A stretch of 64,000 bases of DNA from Melioribacter sp. (GTDB lineage Bacteria > Bacteroidota > Ignavibacteria > Ignavibacteriales > Melioribacteraceae): the NCBI GenBank assembly GCA_023250955.1, contig JAHEZQ010000007.1, positions 62,001 through 126,000 on the forward strand, written 5' to 3'. Position numbers and translations under genes: made by a program. The notes beneath the pieces are model-generated. The model was not told where the DNA came from and ran no database searches. It was given only the letters and a program-made list of their open reading frames with translations. Shown in pieces: positions 17,372-26,080 of this stretch (position 1 is the stretch's first letter; each line of letters starts with the position of its first letter).

Positions 17372-18265
17372 TTATTGAATAAATACTTCCAGCTTTTTAC
17401 TTAAACATTCTATCTCTATCGGTGTATTCCCAATTAGTTGTCCATCTGGTGTTAAAAGTTTATGCGGAATAGCTGTTGCTTTTATTTTTCTTGCCTTAAA
17501 ACACTCGACTTCTCTCAGTTTAACATGCTCTCCAGTAAATATTTTTGGTAGACATTGCAGTAATCTAATTCGTGAAAGTTTGTTGAGTAATATAACATCA
17601 AGCAATCCATCATCAATTATTGCGGTAGGAGCCATAAAAAAATCCTTTCCTGTGTAGCGTGTATTTGATATTTCTACAAACACATTTTTCCGTTCGATTT
17701 TTTTTCCATCTATTTCCAAGACAAGATGAAACGGTTTTAGTGAAATTGTTGTATACAGAACACCAAGAATGTATGAAAGATGTCCAAGTGCTCTCAACTT
17801 AAATGCCGTATTCGCAACATCTGTAACAAAACCAAACCCAAGTATATTGATAAAATAGAACTGCTCATTTTGTGTTTTACAAAAACCAATATCAACGTGC
17901 TTGGTTTTCCCTGAAACTATTGCCTTAATAGCCTCTTCCCATTTTTCCGGATATAAATCTAAATCGCGCGCAAAAGCGTTTCCTCTGCCAATTGGAATTA
18001 CTCCAACCGGAATTCTTTTTGTTGATTTGTTTGCAAAGTAGCCGTTGATTGTTTCGAACAAAGTCCCGTCTCCGCCGGAAACGGCGATAGCGTCATATTT
18101 TTCGAAATCAAGATTCTTAATTATCTCGGTTCCATGTCCGGCATGCTCTGTTTGAACTGATTTGTACTCAACATTCTGTTTATCAAATTCTTGGTTGATT
18201 AATGAAAAATATTTTACACCGTTTTTATTTCCTGATGCGGGATTGTTGAGATAGAATATTTTCAT
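17372..18265 (-). CDS. Diacylglycerol/sphingosine kinase-like lipid kinase (YegS/DagK family)
   Basis: A 297-residue lipid kinase. The nucleotide-binding loop VSGGDGTLFETING (GGDGT at 64-68) and PVGVIPIGRGNAFARDL are the family signatures; the C-terminal half has the beta-rich domain with RYTGKDFFMAPTAIIDDGLLD, where DDG..D supplies conserved acids. Members phosphorylate diacylglycerol, phosphatidylglycerol or related lipids at the inner membrane. It is transcribed alone on the minus strand, converging with the ammonia-lyase, and a perfect terminator hairpin lies upstream of it for the preceding M64 gene. Confidence 0.9.
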   Translation of the reverse strand: MKIFYLNNPASGNKNGVKYFSLINQEFDKQNVEYKSVQTEHAGHGTEIIKNLDFEKYDAIAVSGGDGTLFETINGYFANKSTKRIPVGVIPIGRGNAFARDLDLYPEKWEEAIKAIVSGKTKHVDIGFCKTQNEQFYFINILGFGFVTDVANTAFKLRALGHLSYILGVLYTTISLKPFHLVLEIDGKKIERKNVFVEISNTRYTGKDFFMAPTAIIDDGLLDVILLNKLSRIRLLQCLPKIFTGEHVKLREVECFKARKIKATAIPHKLLTPDGQLIGNTPIEIECLSKKLEVFIQ

Positions 18266-18341
18266 GTTTAACTTTGATTTGTTTGTTTAATGCAGAACTT
18301 AATGGATGTTAGTTTTGTAATCAAGCACTTTTAAAAATAAA

Positions 18342-18364
18342 AAGGTCGGGTTGACCCCGACCTT
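18342..18364 (-). terminator. Rho-independent terminator after the M64 peptidase gene
   Basis: On the minus strand, AAGGTCGGG and CCCGACCTT form a perfect 9-bp stem with a 5-nt loop. It is followed by TTTTTATTTTT, 26 bp past the M64 stop codon. It is a textbook intrinsic terminator. Confidence 0.9.
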
Positions 18365-18389
18365 ACTTAAAATTCCTTTTTCATTTATA

Positions 18390-19856
18390 TCACTCAGTAA
18401 AATGTTTTATCACCTTTACAACATGTTCTTCACAAACTTTACAGAATGGTTTGGTCCCCTTAGAGAACATCAGGCAATCAAGCATTGATCTGTAAACACC
18501 TTTTGCAGAATATCCCGCTCCTTCAAAAACACCGGCTTTGCCCCAATATTTGCTGCCCATTAAATATTTATCAACTTCATCGCTATGAACTTTATCTTTT
18601 TTATTGTATTCGTTTTGTGCTGCATTAATTTCTTTTTGCTGAGCTCTCGCACGCTTTAGCTCCGCTATATGTTTATTCATTTCTCTTCTTTCCTTTTGCC
18701 AAGCATAATCCATTTTATCATAATTTTCTTTTTCCCACGGAGTCGGTAACTCAATGCCAGGTGTAATAAGATTTTTCCATTTCAAATTATTTTTATCAAG
18801 CATGCGGGTAATGTTTGGCTCGACGGGTTCTTGTCCTTCAGGATAAAATTCATTGTAGGCTACATCAGAAGTATAATACTCATCCGCCAATCCGCCAAAT
18901 GAATGGCCAAACTCGTGCAGAAAAATGTACGGACTAAATTGATTATCACTCGTAAATGTGCAATAGAAATTATAAATCCCGCCGCCGCCGTAACGCGCAC
19001 TGTTACACATAATATAGATAGCATCGTAAGGAACGTGTGCCGCCAAATCACGCAAGGCTTTGTTGTCCTCTGTTAAAACATATCTTTCCGAACCAAGAGC
19101 ATAAAATCTTGTACTTAGAGTTGTGTTTTTGTAAATGTTCGCACCCGGTTCGTCAATTCCGCTTTCTTGCGATGCTTTGAACACGCCGTAAATATTAAAC
19201 TTGTCTTTGCTCGATTTGAATGGCTCATGACCCAAGAAAAGATTTGTGTAGCGCTTCAAATCTTTTTCAAATTTCTGCTGTTCTGATGCTGTGTAACCTT
19301 CCGCAAGAATTGCTACGTCAACCTTCTTATGTGGGTCGCCGCTGTAATGACTTTTTATAATTTTTACCGTTTTGTCTGTCACGGCATCTTTAATAATGTA
19401 TAGATCTGCCGGATCAATTTCGGTAGCATAAACTTCGTTAAGATTATTTTTTTTGTCACGTTTTTCTAGCACAAATTTAATTTTGCCTTGGGGGAATGGG
19501 ATTATCGCACTTTCGTGGTATGTACGCTTGATTCCTTTCGATGCGTCATCACTCGTTTGATATTCCTTAAAATAACTGTCGAATCCACGGGAAAAAATTA
19601 GTTTGCCCGAAGAAAGATCATATACTTTGTAGTAGTAAGCGCCATTATTAAAATTATCGAGAAGATTATTTAAACTTCCTGCCCATGTTCCGTATTCATA
19701 AACTTGATCAAGTGTAACAAGCTCGCTGTTTGCATCACCAATGTGGAAGTAATCAATCCGCATCGTTTGGTCTGTGAAATAATCGTTGAAGTTAGCGGTC
19801 TGTGCTTTTAGAATTAAGGTAATAAGAAAGAGCACAATAAATTTTGAGGTTTTCAT
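18390..19856 (-). CDS. M64 family zinc metallopeptidase (IgA-peptidase-like), exported
   Basis: A 488-residue exported protein: signal peptide (FIVLFLITLILKAQT), an N-terminal beta-rich M64_N-like domain (about 20-150), and a catalytic domain with the zinc motif H314EFGH318 followed by D325 in HEFGHSFGGLADEYY. VDVAILAEGYTASEQQKFEKD and SGIDEPG are other M64-typical segments. The family is named from a Clostridium IgA peptidase; in Bacteroidota it is a general secreted protease of unknown substrate. Residues about 385-420 form a charged helical insertion (KERREMNKHIAELKRARAQ). Two Cys pairs near the C-terminus (CLMF, FCKVCEE) are unusual for an exported protein unless disulfide-bonded. Confidence 0.88.
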   Translation of the reverse strand: MKTSKFIVLFLITLILKAQTANFNDYFTDQTMRIDYFHIGDANSELVTLDQVYEYGTWAGSLNNLLDNFNNGAYYYKVYDLSSGKLIFSRGFDSYFKEYQTSDDASKGIKRTYHESAIIPFPQGKIKFVLEKRDKKNNLNEVYATEIDPADLYIIKDAVTDKTVKIIKSHYSGDPHKKVDVAILAEGYTASEQQKFEKDLKRYTNLFLGHEPFKSSKDKFNIYGVFKASQESGIDEPGANIYKNTTLSTRFYALGSERYVLTEDNKALRDLAAHVPYDAIYIMCNSARYGGGGIYNFYCTFTSDNQFSPYIFLHEFGHSFGGLADEYYTSDVAYNEFYPEGQEPVEPNITRMLDKNNLKWKNLITPGIELPTPWEKENYDKMDYAWQKERREMNKHIAELKRARAQQKEINAAQNEYNKKDKVHSDEVDKYLMGSKYWGKAGVFEGAGYSAKGVYRSMLDCLMFSKGTKPFCKVCEEHVVKVIKHFTE

Positions 19857-19890
19857 AACTATTCCTAATTAGTTCCTTGATAAAAATAAT

Positions 19891-19970
19891 AAATAGCACA
19901 CGGATTCTCTTATGCATAGCTAAATCGGTTTATATCCTTTTAACTTGTGTGCTCTTTATTTACCTATGCA
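19891..19970. other. Two interleaved inverted repeats in a divergent promoter region
   Basis: Pair A is AAATAGCACAC (19891-19901) with GTGTGCTCTTT (19947-19957), 10 of 11 complementary. Pair B is TGCATAGCTAAAT (19913-19925) with ATTTACCTATGCA (19958-19970), 12 of 13 complementary. The order A-B-A'-B' cannot nest as a simple hairpin; as RNA it would be a pseudoknot-like fold, as DNA two overlapping dyads. It lies between the divergent M64 and DUF4159 genes. Confidence 0.5.
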
Positions 19971-20027
19971 AAGGGCGAATGAAATCTTTATTTTAGCATT
20001 ACAACTAACAATTGAACAGTTAAACGA

Positions 20028-20681
20028 TTGAGAAAAATTTTTATAATTACAATTGTGCTTTCTTCCATATCGCTTGCACAAATTGATAACGGATTCAAGA
20101 TCGCTAGACTCAAATATAACGGCGGCGGTGATTGGTATAATGATCCTTCGGAAGAAGTTAATCTTCTTAAGTTCGTTGCTCAAAATACAAACATAAAAAC
20201 AAAACCAGTTTATGAATTTGTTGATTTGACAAACGGAAATATTTTTGAGTGCTCATTTTTATTTATGACGGGACACGGCAACATTGTTTTCTCGGATATT
20301 GAAGCCACAAAATTAAGAACCTATCTAGAGAATGGCGGATTTCTCTATGTTGATGATGATTACGGTTTAGATAAAGCATTCCGCCGTGAAATAAAAAAAG
20401 TATTCCCTGAAAAAGAATTGACGGAACTCCCATTTAGTTTCGGATTGTATCATTGTTTTTATGATTTCCTGAACGGGGTTCCGAAAACGCATGAACACGA
20501 TAGAAAGCCTCCTCAAGGATTCGGAATATTTATTAACAACAGATTGTGTTTGTATTATACTTACGAAAGTAATCCAAGTGACGGATGGGCTGACCCGGAA
20601 GTACATAAAGATCCTCCGGCAAAAAGAGAAGAAGCTTTAAAGTTCGGGACAAACATTGTTGTTTGGGCGCTCTCAAACTAA
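20028..20681 (+). CDS. DUF4159 family exported protein
   Basis: A 217-residue protein with a signal peptide (FIITIVLSSISLAQ), starting at TTG. The core matches DUF4159: RLKYNGGGDWYNDPSEEVNL, FLFMTGHGNIVFSD, LRTYLENGGFLYVDDDYG, and LPFSFGLYHCFYDF. The fold is related to glutamine amidotransferase-like/ThuA-type domains but without an obvious catalytic triad. DUF4159 genes usually accompany MoxR-BatA-type clusters (MoxR ATPase, DUF58, VWA proteins) in Bacteroidota; only the downstream large coiled-coil protein is present here. The two genes overlap or nearly touch (26 bp), so they are one transcript. Confidence 0.8.
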   Translation: MRKIFIITIVLSSISLAQIDNGFKIARLKYNGGGDWYNDPSEEVNLLKFVAQNTNIKTKPVYEFVDLTNGNIFECSFLFMTGHGNIVFSDIEATKLRTYLENGGFLYVDDDYGLDKAFRREIKKVFPEKELTELPFSFGLYHCFYDFLNGVPKTHEHDRKPPQGFGIFINNRLCLYYTYESNPSDGWADPEVHKDPPAKREEALKFGTNIVVWALSN

Positions 20682-20707
20682 TTTTTTCGAGTGGCTTAAG
20701 AAAACAA

Positions 20708-23700
20708 ATGAATAGTTATTTTATAGAAATACAAAAGAAACTCCGCTCTGTTGTTGAACATGAAAAACGAAGAGATGGATTGAGAAAATTATTTATCTCA
20801 ATAACAATTTTATGTGTTCTATTTCTATTGCTTATAATATTTGAAGCTGTTGGCAATTTGAATTCGGACATACGTACAATTCTGTTTTATTCATTTCTTA
20901 TTGTGGCTGCATTTACAATCGGATTATATGTTGCCTTCCCTTTCATAAAAGATTTTATATACTACGTTCATCCCGATTATGTAGAAGCAGCCAGTAAAGT
21001 TGGCGCTCGTTTCTCCGACATTAAAGATGAGCTTGCAAATGCAGTTCAATTGATAAACGAAAACAATACTAATTATTCTAATCAACTTGTTGATGCAGCC
21101 TTTAAAAATGTTTATTCCAAAACCGAGAAATTAAATTTTAATGCTGTTGTTGATTTTACTTCCATAAGAAAATTATGGAAACTTTACATCACAACATTTA
21201 TTGCCACTATTCTCCTGGTCTTTTTTGTTCCATCTCTTCATTCTGCAGCAATTCGTTTTCTTAATTACAACAAAAATTATACACCTACGCCAAAATTTAT
21301 TTTCGAAATTATTCCCGGAGACAAAGAAATTACAAACGGTGATAATCTTACAATAACGATTAAAACTGTCGGTGAACAGCCAAAGGAAATTTATCTTTCA
21401 ACTAAATCGGAAGAACAAACTGAGTTCTTGGAAAAAATATTACAGTCGGATTCCCTCGGGGTCTTTACTTTTTATATTAACAATGTTAAGAGTTCTTTAG
21501 AATATTTTGCTGCTGCCGAAAATATTACCAGTGAGCGGTATAAAATCTCAGTTATAAATCGACCAATAATTTCAGACATTGAATTAACAATTATTTCTCC
21601 TACTTACTCGCGCTTACCCGAACAGACACAAAAAGATAATGGAAATGTTACGGCTTTGATTGGCAGTAAAATAAAATTAGTCGTTAGTTCATCGCGCGAA
21701 CTTTCAAGTGCTGTTATAATGTTTGGAGACAGCACATCAAAAAAGATGAACACTGTTTCAACAAAAGCATCCGTGGATTTTATTGTTACTAAGGAAACAG
21801 GCTATTATATACTTATCGCAGATGCTCAAGGTTACTCAAACTTAAATCCTATCACTTATTCAATAAAAACTTTGGTTGATGAAAACCCATCCATCGAAAT
21901 GATTTCCCCGAATGAAAATATAAAACTTGGAAATCAAAGCAAGATTTCACTTGTCTCAAAGATCAGTGATGATTATGGTTTTAGCAAAATGAATTTGAAT
22001 TTCCGGCTTTCAGCATCGAAGTACCGCCCGACAACCGAAGAATTCACGAAAGTTCCCATAACCATTTCTAATCAACAAAAAGAAGAAGAAATATATTTTG
22101 TTTGGGATCTGGTACCGTTAGTTCTTGCCGAGGGAGAAGTTCTCTCTTATTATTTTGAAGTTTTTGACAATGACAATATAAGCGGTCCAAAATCTACAAA
22201 AACAAAGCTATTCACAATAACAGTACCGTCTCTAGATGAGCTCTATGCTACTGCAGAGGATAAACAAATAGAATCCGCAAAAGATCTTGAACATACACTT
22301 AAAGATGCCGAGCAGCTAAAACAGGAAATGCAAAAGATTAGCGATGATATGAAACAGAATTCAAAAGAAATATCCTGGCAGGAAAAAGAGCGTGTTGAAA
22401 AAGCAGTTGAAAAATTCAAAGAGATTACAAAAAAAATAGAAGATGTTTCTCAAAAATTATCCGAGATGAAAAATGATCTAGCAAAAAATAATCTCCTTTC
22501 GGAAGAGACGTTGCAGAAATATAATGAGCTTCAGGAATTGTTGGAAAAAATGAGCAGCGAAGAAATGAAGGAGGCGTTCAAGCGGCTGCAAGATTCACTT
22601 AATAGTTTGAACCGTGATAATGTACAGATGTCCATGGAAGAAATGAAGGCGAATGAAGAATATATCAAGAAAAGCATTGAGCGTACTCTTAATCTATTAA
22701 AAAGGATTCAGATTGAGCAAAAAACTGATGAGCTGGTTAAACGTACCGAAGAGCTTATGCAAAAACTAGATGAGTTAAAGAGCAAAACTGAGCAATCAAA
22801 TCTATCGGATAAAACCAACCGGGATGAATTAACTAATCGCCAAAAAAATATTACGAGTGGTCTTAAAAAACTTAATGACGAGGTAAATAAACTCGACGAA
22901 AAGATGAATGAACTTTCCGATATGCCTAAAGATCAAATGGAAAAACTTAAGAAAGAATTGGACAAACAAAACAATGAACAACTTTCCGATGAAGCACTTA
23001 AAAATTTACAGCAGATGCAAAAGATGCAAAGCATGCAGAACCAGCAAAAACTTTCACAGAACATGAGCAGTATGTTGAAACAAATGCAGAGTTTACAAAA
23101 TGCAATGCAGCAGACGAATCAAATGAAAGTTTTTTACGATATGATGAAGATACTGGACGACCTTTTAACTCTCTCCAAAGATCAGGAGGGCCTAAAAAAT
23201 AAAACAGAGCAGCTTAGTCCATACTCAAATGAGTTCTCTAAAAACTCCCGTGATCAGAGCGAGATACAAAACAATCTTGGGAAAGTATTACAGAAGATGG
23301 GTGACCTTTCTCAAAAGACTTTTGCCATTACGCCTGAAATGGGTAAGGCTCTGGGGAAAGCTTTGGCAGATATGCAGCAATCAATAAATGCTATGCAAAA
23401 CCAGCAAGGCCCTCCGGCCGCACAAATGCAAAAAAATGCAATGGCATCATTGAATGAGGCCGCAAACTTGATGAAAGGTGCAATGGATCAAATGATGAGC
23501 GGCGGCGGTAAGGGAGGCGGCATGATGAGTTTGATGCAGCAATTACAACAGCTTTCGCAACAGCAGATGGATTTAAATAAACTTACTCAGATGTTGAATC
23601 AAGGACAAATGACCCAAGAGATGATGGCGCAAATGCAGCGGCTTGCCCAACAACAGGATGCGATTCGTAAATCGTTAGAACAATTGAACCAAGAGACAAA

Positions 23701-24073
23701 AGAAGCTGGGCAGTCAAAACGTTTGGCTTCTAATTTAGAAAAAATCTTAAGCGAGATGAAAGAGGTTGTCACAAACCTTCAATCTGAAAAAATAAACGAT
23801 GGGCTGATAAAGAAACAGGAGAAGATTTTATCAAAATTACTTGATGCGCAGACGTCCATGAATGAGCGTGATTATGAGAAAGATAGAAAGTCTGCAGCTG
23901 GAAAAGATTTTAACCGCACTTCTCCACCCGATTTGATTCTTAATACCGACGAAGGAAAGAATAAATTAAAAGATGAACTGCTGAAAGCTATCCGAGAAGG
24001 ATATAAGAAAGATTACGAAGATCTTATTAGAAAATACTTTGAAGCGTTGGAAAAAATGAAAAACGAAAAGTAA
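20708..24073 (+). CDS. Large membrane protein with Gln/Met-rich coiled coil (DUF4175-like)
   Basis: From the ATG at 20708 the product has 1121 residues. An in-frame ATG at 20663 lies inside the previous gene and is less likely. Three membrane segments are seen at about 29-47, 58-80 and 150-175. Residues about 200-510 are an extracytoplasmic beta-rich region (PTPKFIFEIIPGDKEITNGD, LVDENPSIEMISPNENIKLG). Residues about 515 to the end form a very long, low-complexity Gln/Met/Lys coiled coil (MQKMQSMQNQQKLSQNM) with a short glycine run. This layout resembles the DUF4175-type proteins found next to DUF4159/BatA genes. Function is unknown; a scaffold spanning the inner membrane is a fair guess. Confidence 0.7.
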   Translation: MNSYFIEIQKKLRSVVEHEKRRDGLRKLFISITILCVLFLLLIIFEAVGNLNSDIRTILFYSFLIVAAFTIGLYVAFPFIKDFIYYVHPDYVEAASKVGARFSDIKDELANAVQLINENNTNYSNQLVDAAFKNVYSKTEKLNFNAVVDFTSIRKLWKLYITTFIATILLVFFVPSLHSAAIRFLNYNKNYTPTPKFIFEIIPGDKEITNGDNLTITIKTVGEQPKEIYLSTKSEEQTEFLEKILQSDSLGVFTFYINNVKSSLEYFAAAENITSERYKISVINRPIISDIELTIISPTYSRLPEQTQKDNGNVTALIGSKIKLVVSSSRELSSAVIMFGDSTSKKMNTVSTKASVDFIVTKETGYYILIADAQGYSNLNPITYSIKTLVDENPSIEMISPNENIKLGNQSKISLVSKISDDYGFSKMNLNFRLSASKYRPTTEEFTKVPITISNQQKEEEIYFVWDLVPLVLAEGEVLSYYFEVFDNDNISGPKSTKTKLFTITVPSLDELYATAEDKQIESAKDLEHTLKDAEQLKQEMQKISDDMKQNSKEISWQEKERVEKAVEKFKEITKKIEDVSQKLSEMKNDLAKNNLLSEETLQKYNELQELLEKMSSEEMKEAFKRLQDSLNSLNRDNVQMSMEEMKANEEYIKKSIERTLNLLKRIQIEQKTDELVKRTEELMQKLDELKSKTEQSNLSDKTNRDELTNRQKNITSGLKKLNDEVNKLDEKMNELSDMPKDQMEKLKKELDKQNNEQLSDEALKNLQQMQKMQSMQNQQKLSQNMSSMLKQMQSLQNAMQQTNQMKVFYDMMKILDDLLTLSKDQEGLKNKTEQLSPYSNEFSKNSRDQSEIQNNLGKVLQKMGDLSQKTFAITPEMGKALGKALADMQQSINAMQNQQGPPAAQMQKNAMASLNEAANLMKGAMDQMMSGGGKGGGMMSLMQQLQQLSQQQMDLNKLTQMLNQGQMTQEMMAQMQRLAQQQDAIRKSLEQLNQETKEAGQSKRLASNLEKILSEMKEVVTNLQSEKINDGLIKKQEKILSKLLDAQTSMNERDYEKDRKSAAGKDFNRTSPPDLILNTDEGKNKLKDELLKAIREGYKKDYEDLIRKYFEALEKMKNEK

Positions 24074-24074
24074 A

Positions 24075-24102
24075 GAGTAAGTTTCATTACTCCTTTTTGT
24101 TT
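24075..24102 (+). terminator. Rho-independent terminator after the coiled-coil protein gene
   Basis: GAGTAA and TTACTC pair around a 6-nt loop, followed by CTTTTTGTTT, 2 bp after the stop codon. The stem is short but the U-tract is good. Confidence 0.6.
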
Positions 24103-24172
24103 AGACACTTCACAACCTTTACGAATCTACGCTTAATTGAATCCTAACAGAGAATGATACACCCAAAATAAT

Positions 24173-24559
24173 TTATTGTACCACAACGGTACCTGTCATT
24201 GTGTCTTGGTGCAATTTACAGTAATATGGAAAAGTACCCCTCGTGTTAAAAGTAAACGAGAATGTTCCTCCGTTATTAAGATTGCCGGACTCGAAAATGC
24301 CATTTGGTGAACCTGGAGTTCCGCTTGATACTGTGTGAGCTACATTATCTTTATTCGTCCATTTAATTGTTGTGCCGGCTGTGACTGTTATGGATTGAGG
24401 ACTAAAGGCAATGTTCTGAATAAATACTTCGTTGGCGCCCGGCGTATTTACCATTGAATTAGTGTATGAATTTGTACCATAATCGTTTTTAGAACATCCA
24501 GTTATTCCGGCAAACAAAAGAAGAGTTACCAGAGAAAGAAAAGATATTTTATTTTTCAT
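24173..24559 (-). CDS. Cupredoxin (plastocyanin-like) lipoprotein
   Basis: A 128-residue protein from the ATG at 24559, chosen because AAAGG precedes it and a lipoprotein signal follows directly (lipobox ending GITGC22). The rest is a single type I copper domain: VFIQNIAFSPQSITVTAG, KWTNKDNVAH75TVS, and C114-x-x-H117-x-x-x-M121 in YYCKLHQDTMTG, a complete ligand set. It would carry electrons at the membrane surface, for example between respiratory complexes. The frame is open further upstream, but that extension lacks membrane or family features. Confidence 0.85.
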   Translation of the reverse strand: MKNKISFLSLVTLLLFAGITGCSKNDYGTNSYTNSMVNTPGANEVFIQNIAFSPQSITVTAGTTIKWTNKDNVAHTVSSGTPGSPNGIFESGNLNNGGTFSFTFNTRGTFPYYCKLHQDTMTGTVVVQ

Positions 24560-24862
24560 TTGATTAACCTTTCGCTTTAATAAAATTATTTTCATGCTTA
24601 TATGAATAACAGTTTTTATCCAATTAAAGTTGCTTAGTAAATAAATCATTAAAATAATCTCTCTTCGGACTAACATATCTGGGAAGGCGGATTGTGTGTT
24701 TTGTAAAAAAATAATTGATTTATTTACCGCGCGGAATAAATTAATCCCAAATTATTTACACTAGTAACCGGAATGAAATGGCAATTATATGTATGGTTTT
24801 GCGGCGGGCAGGAAGAAAATAATTCCCTCTCCTTTTATGGGAGAGGGAGTGGAGACGGGGGA
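24560..24862. other. Intergenic region of about 300 bp with one repeat hairpin
   Basis: This stretch separates the cupredoxin gene from the ECF operon. It is mostly AT-rich without a convincing ORF or RNA. The only strong structure is the CCCTCTCC hairpin near 24824-24848, listed separately; GCGCGGAATAAATTAATCC near 24728 is a short GC-richer patch without clear meaning. Confidence 0.5.
24824..24848. repeat. CCCTCTCC/GGAGAGGG hairpin, dispersed-repeat type
   Basis: CCCTCTCC (24825-24832) and GGAGAGGG (24840-24847) form a perfect 8-bp stem with a 7-nt loop, followed by AGTGGAGACGGGGG. Hairpins of this wording recur as intergenic repeats in many bacteria. On the minus strand it lies 15 bp after the stop of the 215-residue protein gene and may act as a terminator, though the tail AATTATTTTC is only partly U-rich. 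Confidence 0.55.
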
Positions 24863-25510
24863 TTATTCCCATCTTAAATATTTTGAATCACCAAGCAGTT
24901 CTTGAATTCTACGTTGCACAATTTCGTTTTTGTTTTGCTTACGCGCTTGAAGAGATTCCTGTAATTCCTGTAAACGTTTCTGAAGCTGTTTTACTTCTTC
25001 TTGTTTTTGAGTCTCTCTAATATCAAACAATTGATTAAGTGCTGCCTGAAGATCTGTTTTAATTTTTTGCTGACTTGCGTTATCTGCATTTTTATATTTT
25101 AGTGCATAAAGTTCAACATCTACTTCAAGTTCTTTTTGTTTCTTCATTTGTTCATTTTGTTCTTTATAAGTCTCTTCATAAACAGAAAGTGCTTTTCCTG
25201 TGCTTACTTTTGGACTAAAAAATGTGTTCCAACCAAATGAATAAGAAGTTTCTCTAAGTAACTGATAGTATTTGTTCTTGTTCAGTTTTTTTACTTCTTC
25301 AAGTTTGGCCTTCATTTCAGGTGAAAGATTTTTGAGAAGACGTTCCTCTTCTTCTTTTGATAGTTCTCCGCCCTGTACGGAGTAAGCACGCTCTAAATCA
25401 GTATAGACTTGCGCTAATGTACCGCTACTGCTCTTCGTCTCTTGCGACAATGTCTTTACTAACGGAAGTGCAAGTAATGCTAACGTTAAAATTATTGTTA
25501 ACTTTTTCAT
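24863..25510 (-). CDS. Exported coiled-coil protein of an ECF sigma operon
   Basis: A 215-residue protein with a signal peptide (KLTIILTLALLALPLVKTLSQ). The mature part is highly charged and helical; residues about 120-215 form a coiled coil rich in Gln/Lys/Glu (KQLQKRLQELQESLQARKQ). The segment ELSKEEEERLLKNLSPEMK is loosely like Spy/CpxP-type stress chaperones, but no LTxxQ motif is seen, so this is only a suggestion. It is the third gene of the sigma/anti-sigma operon, 12 bp after the anti-sigma gene, so it is probably an envelope protein controlled by, or reporting to, that sigma factor. Confidence 0.7.
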   Translation of the reverse strand: MKKLTIILTLALLALPLVKTLSQETKSSSGTLAQVYTDLERAYSVQGGELSKEEEERLLKNLSPEMKAKLEEVKKLNKNKYYQLLRETSYSFGWNTFFSPKVSTGKALSVYEETYKEQNEQMKKQKELEVDVELYALKYKNADNASQQKIKTDLQAALNQLFDIRETQKQEEVKQLQKRLQELQESLQARKQNKNEIVQRRIQELLGDSKYLRWE

Positions 25511-25522
25511 ATTGTTCTCCTT

Positions 25523-26080
25523 CTAATTAAATGAAAACTTGTCAGATTTGTTTTCGAGGGCTTTCATTCTTTGATCGAGCAAAATCATTTGTCTGTCCCA
25601 GTTGTCCTCGTGAATCATGTCTATTGTATTTTTTATTTCATTGATCTGAGAAGTAACTTTCTTTCCCTCCCAATCAAGCAATTCATTTGAGATTGTTTTA
25701 ACTGTGTTAGGCTGTCTTGTGGTTAACGAAATTATAATTGCAATCGTTGCCAGAACTCCCACAACAGCAAGTTTGAGCGAGAACGCAAATTTTTCTTTTG
25801 CAGTACCTTGCGGAAAGAGCCATTCTGCAATCTTAAATTCCTTTTTTTGAACCGCCTTTTTAACCATGGCATTAAACTTTGCGTCGAACATATCTTCTGT
25901 CAATTCTACATGAGCTTGATCTAAAATAATTTCTACTTCACTGATAAAAGAACTGCATGTTTTACAGTTTACTACATGTTGTTTCCAATATTCTTTTCTG
26001 TCAGTTAATAAGTCGTTATCTAAATAAAGGTAAACTTCTTTTTCGAATTCACTACAGATCATATTTTCATCATTAATCAT
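25523..26080 (-). CDS. Transmembrane anti-sigma factor with zinc-finger (HC2) domain
   Basis: A 185-residue protein. The N-terminal zf-HC2 anti-sigma domain carries H35-x3-C39-x2-C42 (HVVNCKTC) after a preceding conserved Cys (C9). One transmembrane helix spans about 97-117 (FSLKLAVVGVLATIAIIISL), leaving a short periplasmic tail with LDQRMKALENKSDKF. Proteins of this design hold the cognate ECF sigma inactive at the membrane until an envelope signal arrives. The gene overlaps the sigma factor gene by 8 bp, which fits a matched pair. Confidence 0.85.
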   Translation of the reverse strand: MINDENMICSEFEKEVYLYLDNDLLTDRKEYWKQHVVNCKTCSSFISEVEIILDQAHVELTEDMFDAKFNAMVKKAVQKKEFKIAEWLFPQGTAKEKFAFSLKLAVVGVLATIAIIISLTTRQPNTVKTISNELLDWEGKKVTSQINEIKNTIDMIHEDNWDRQMILLDQRMKALENKSDKFSFN

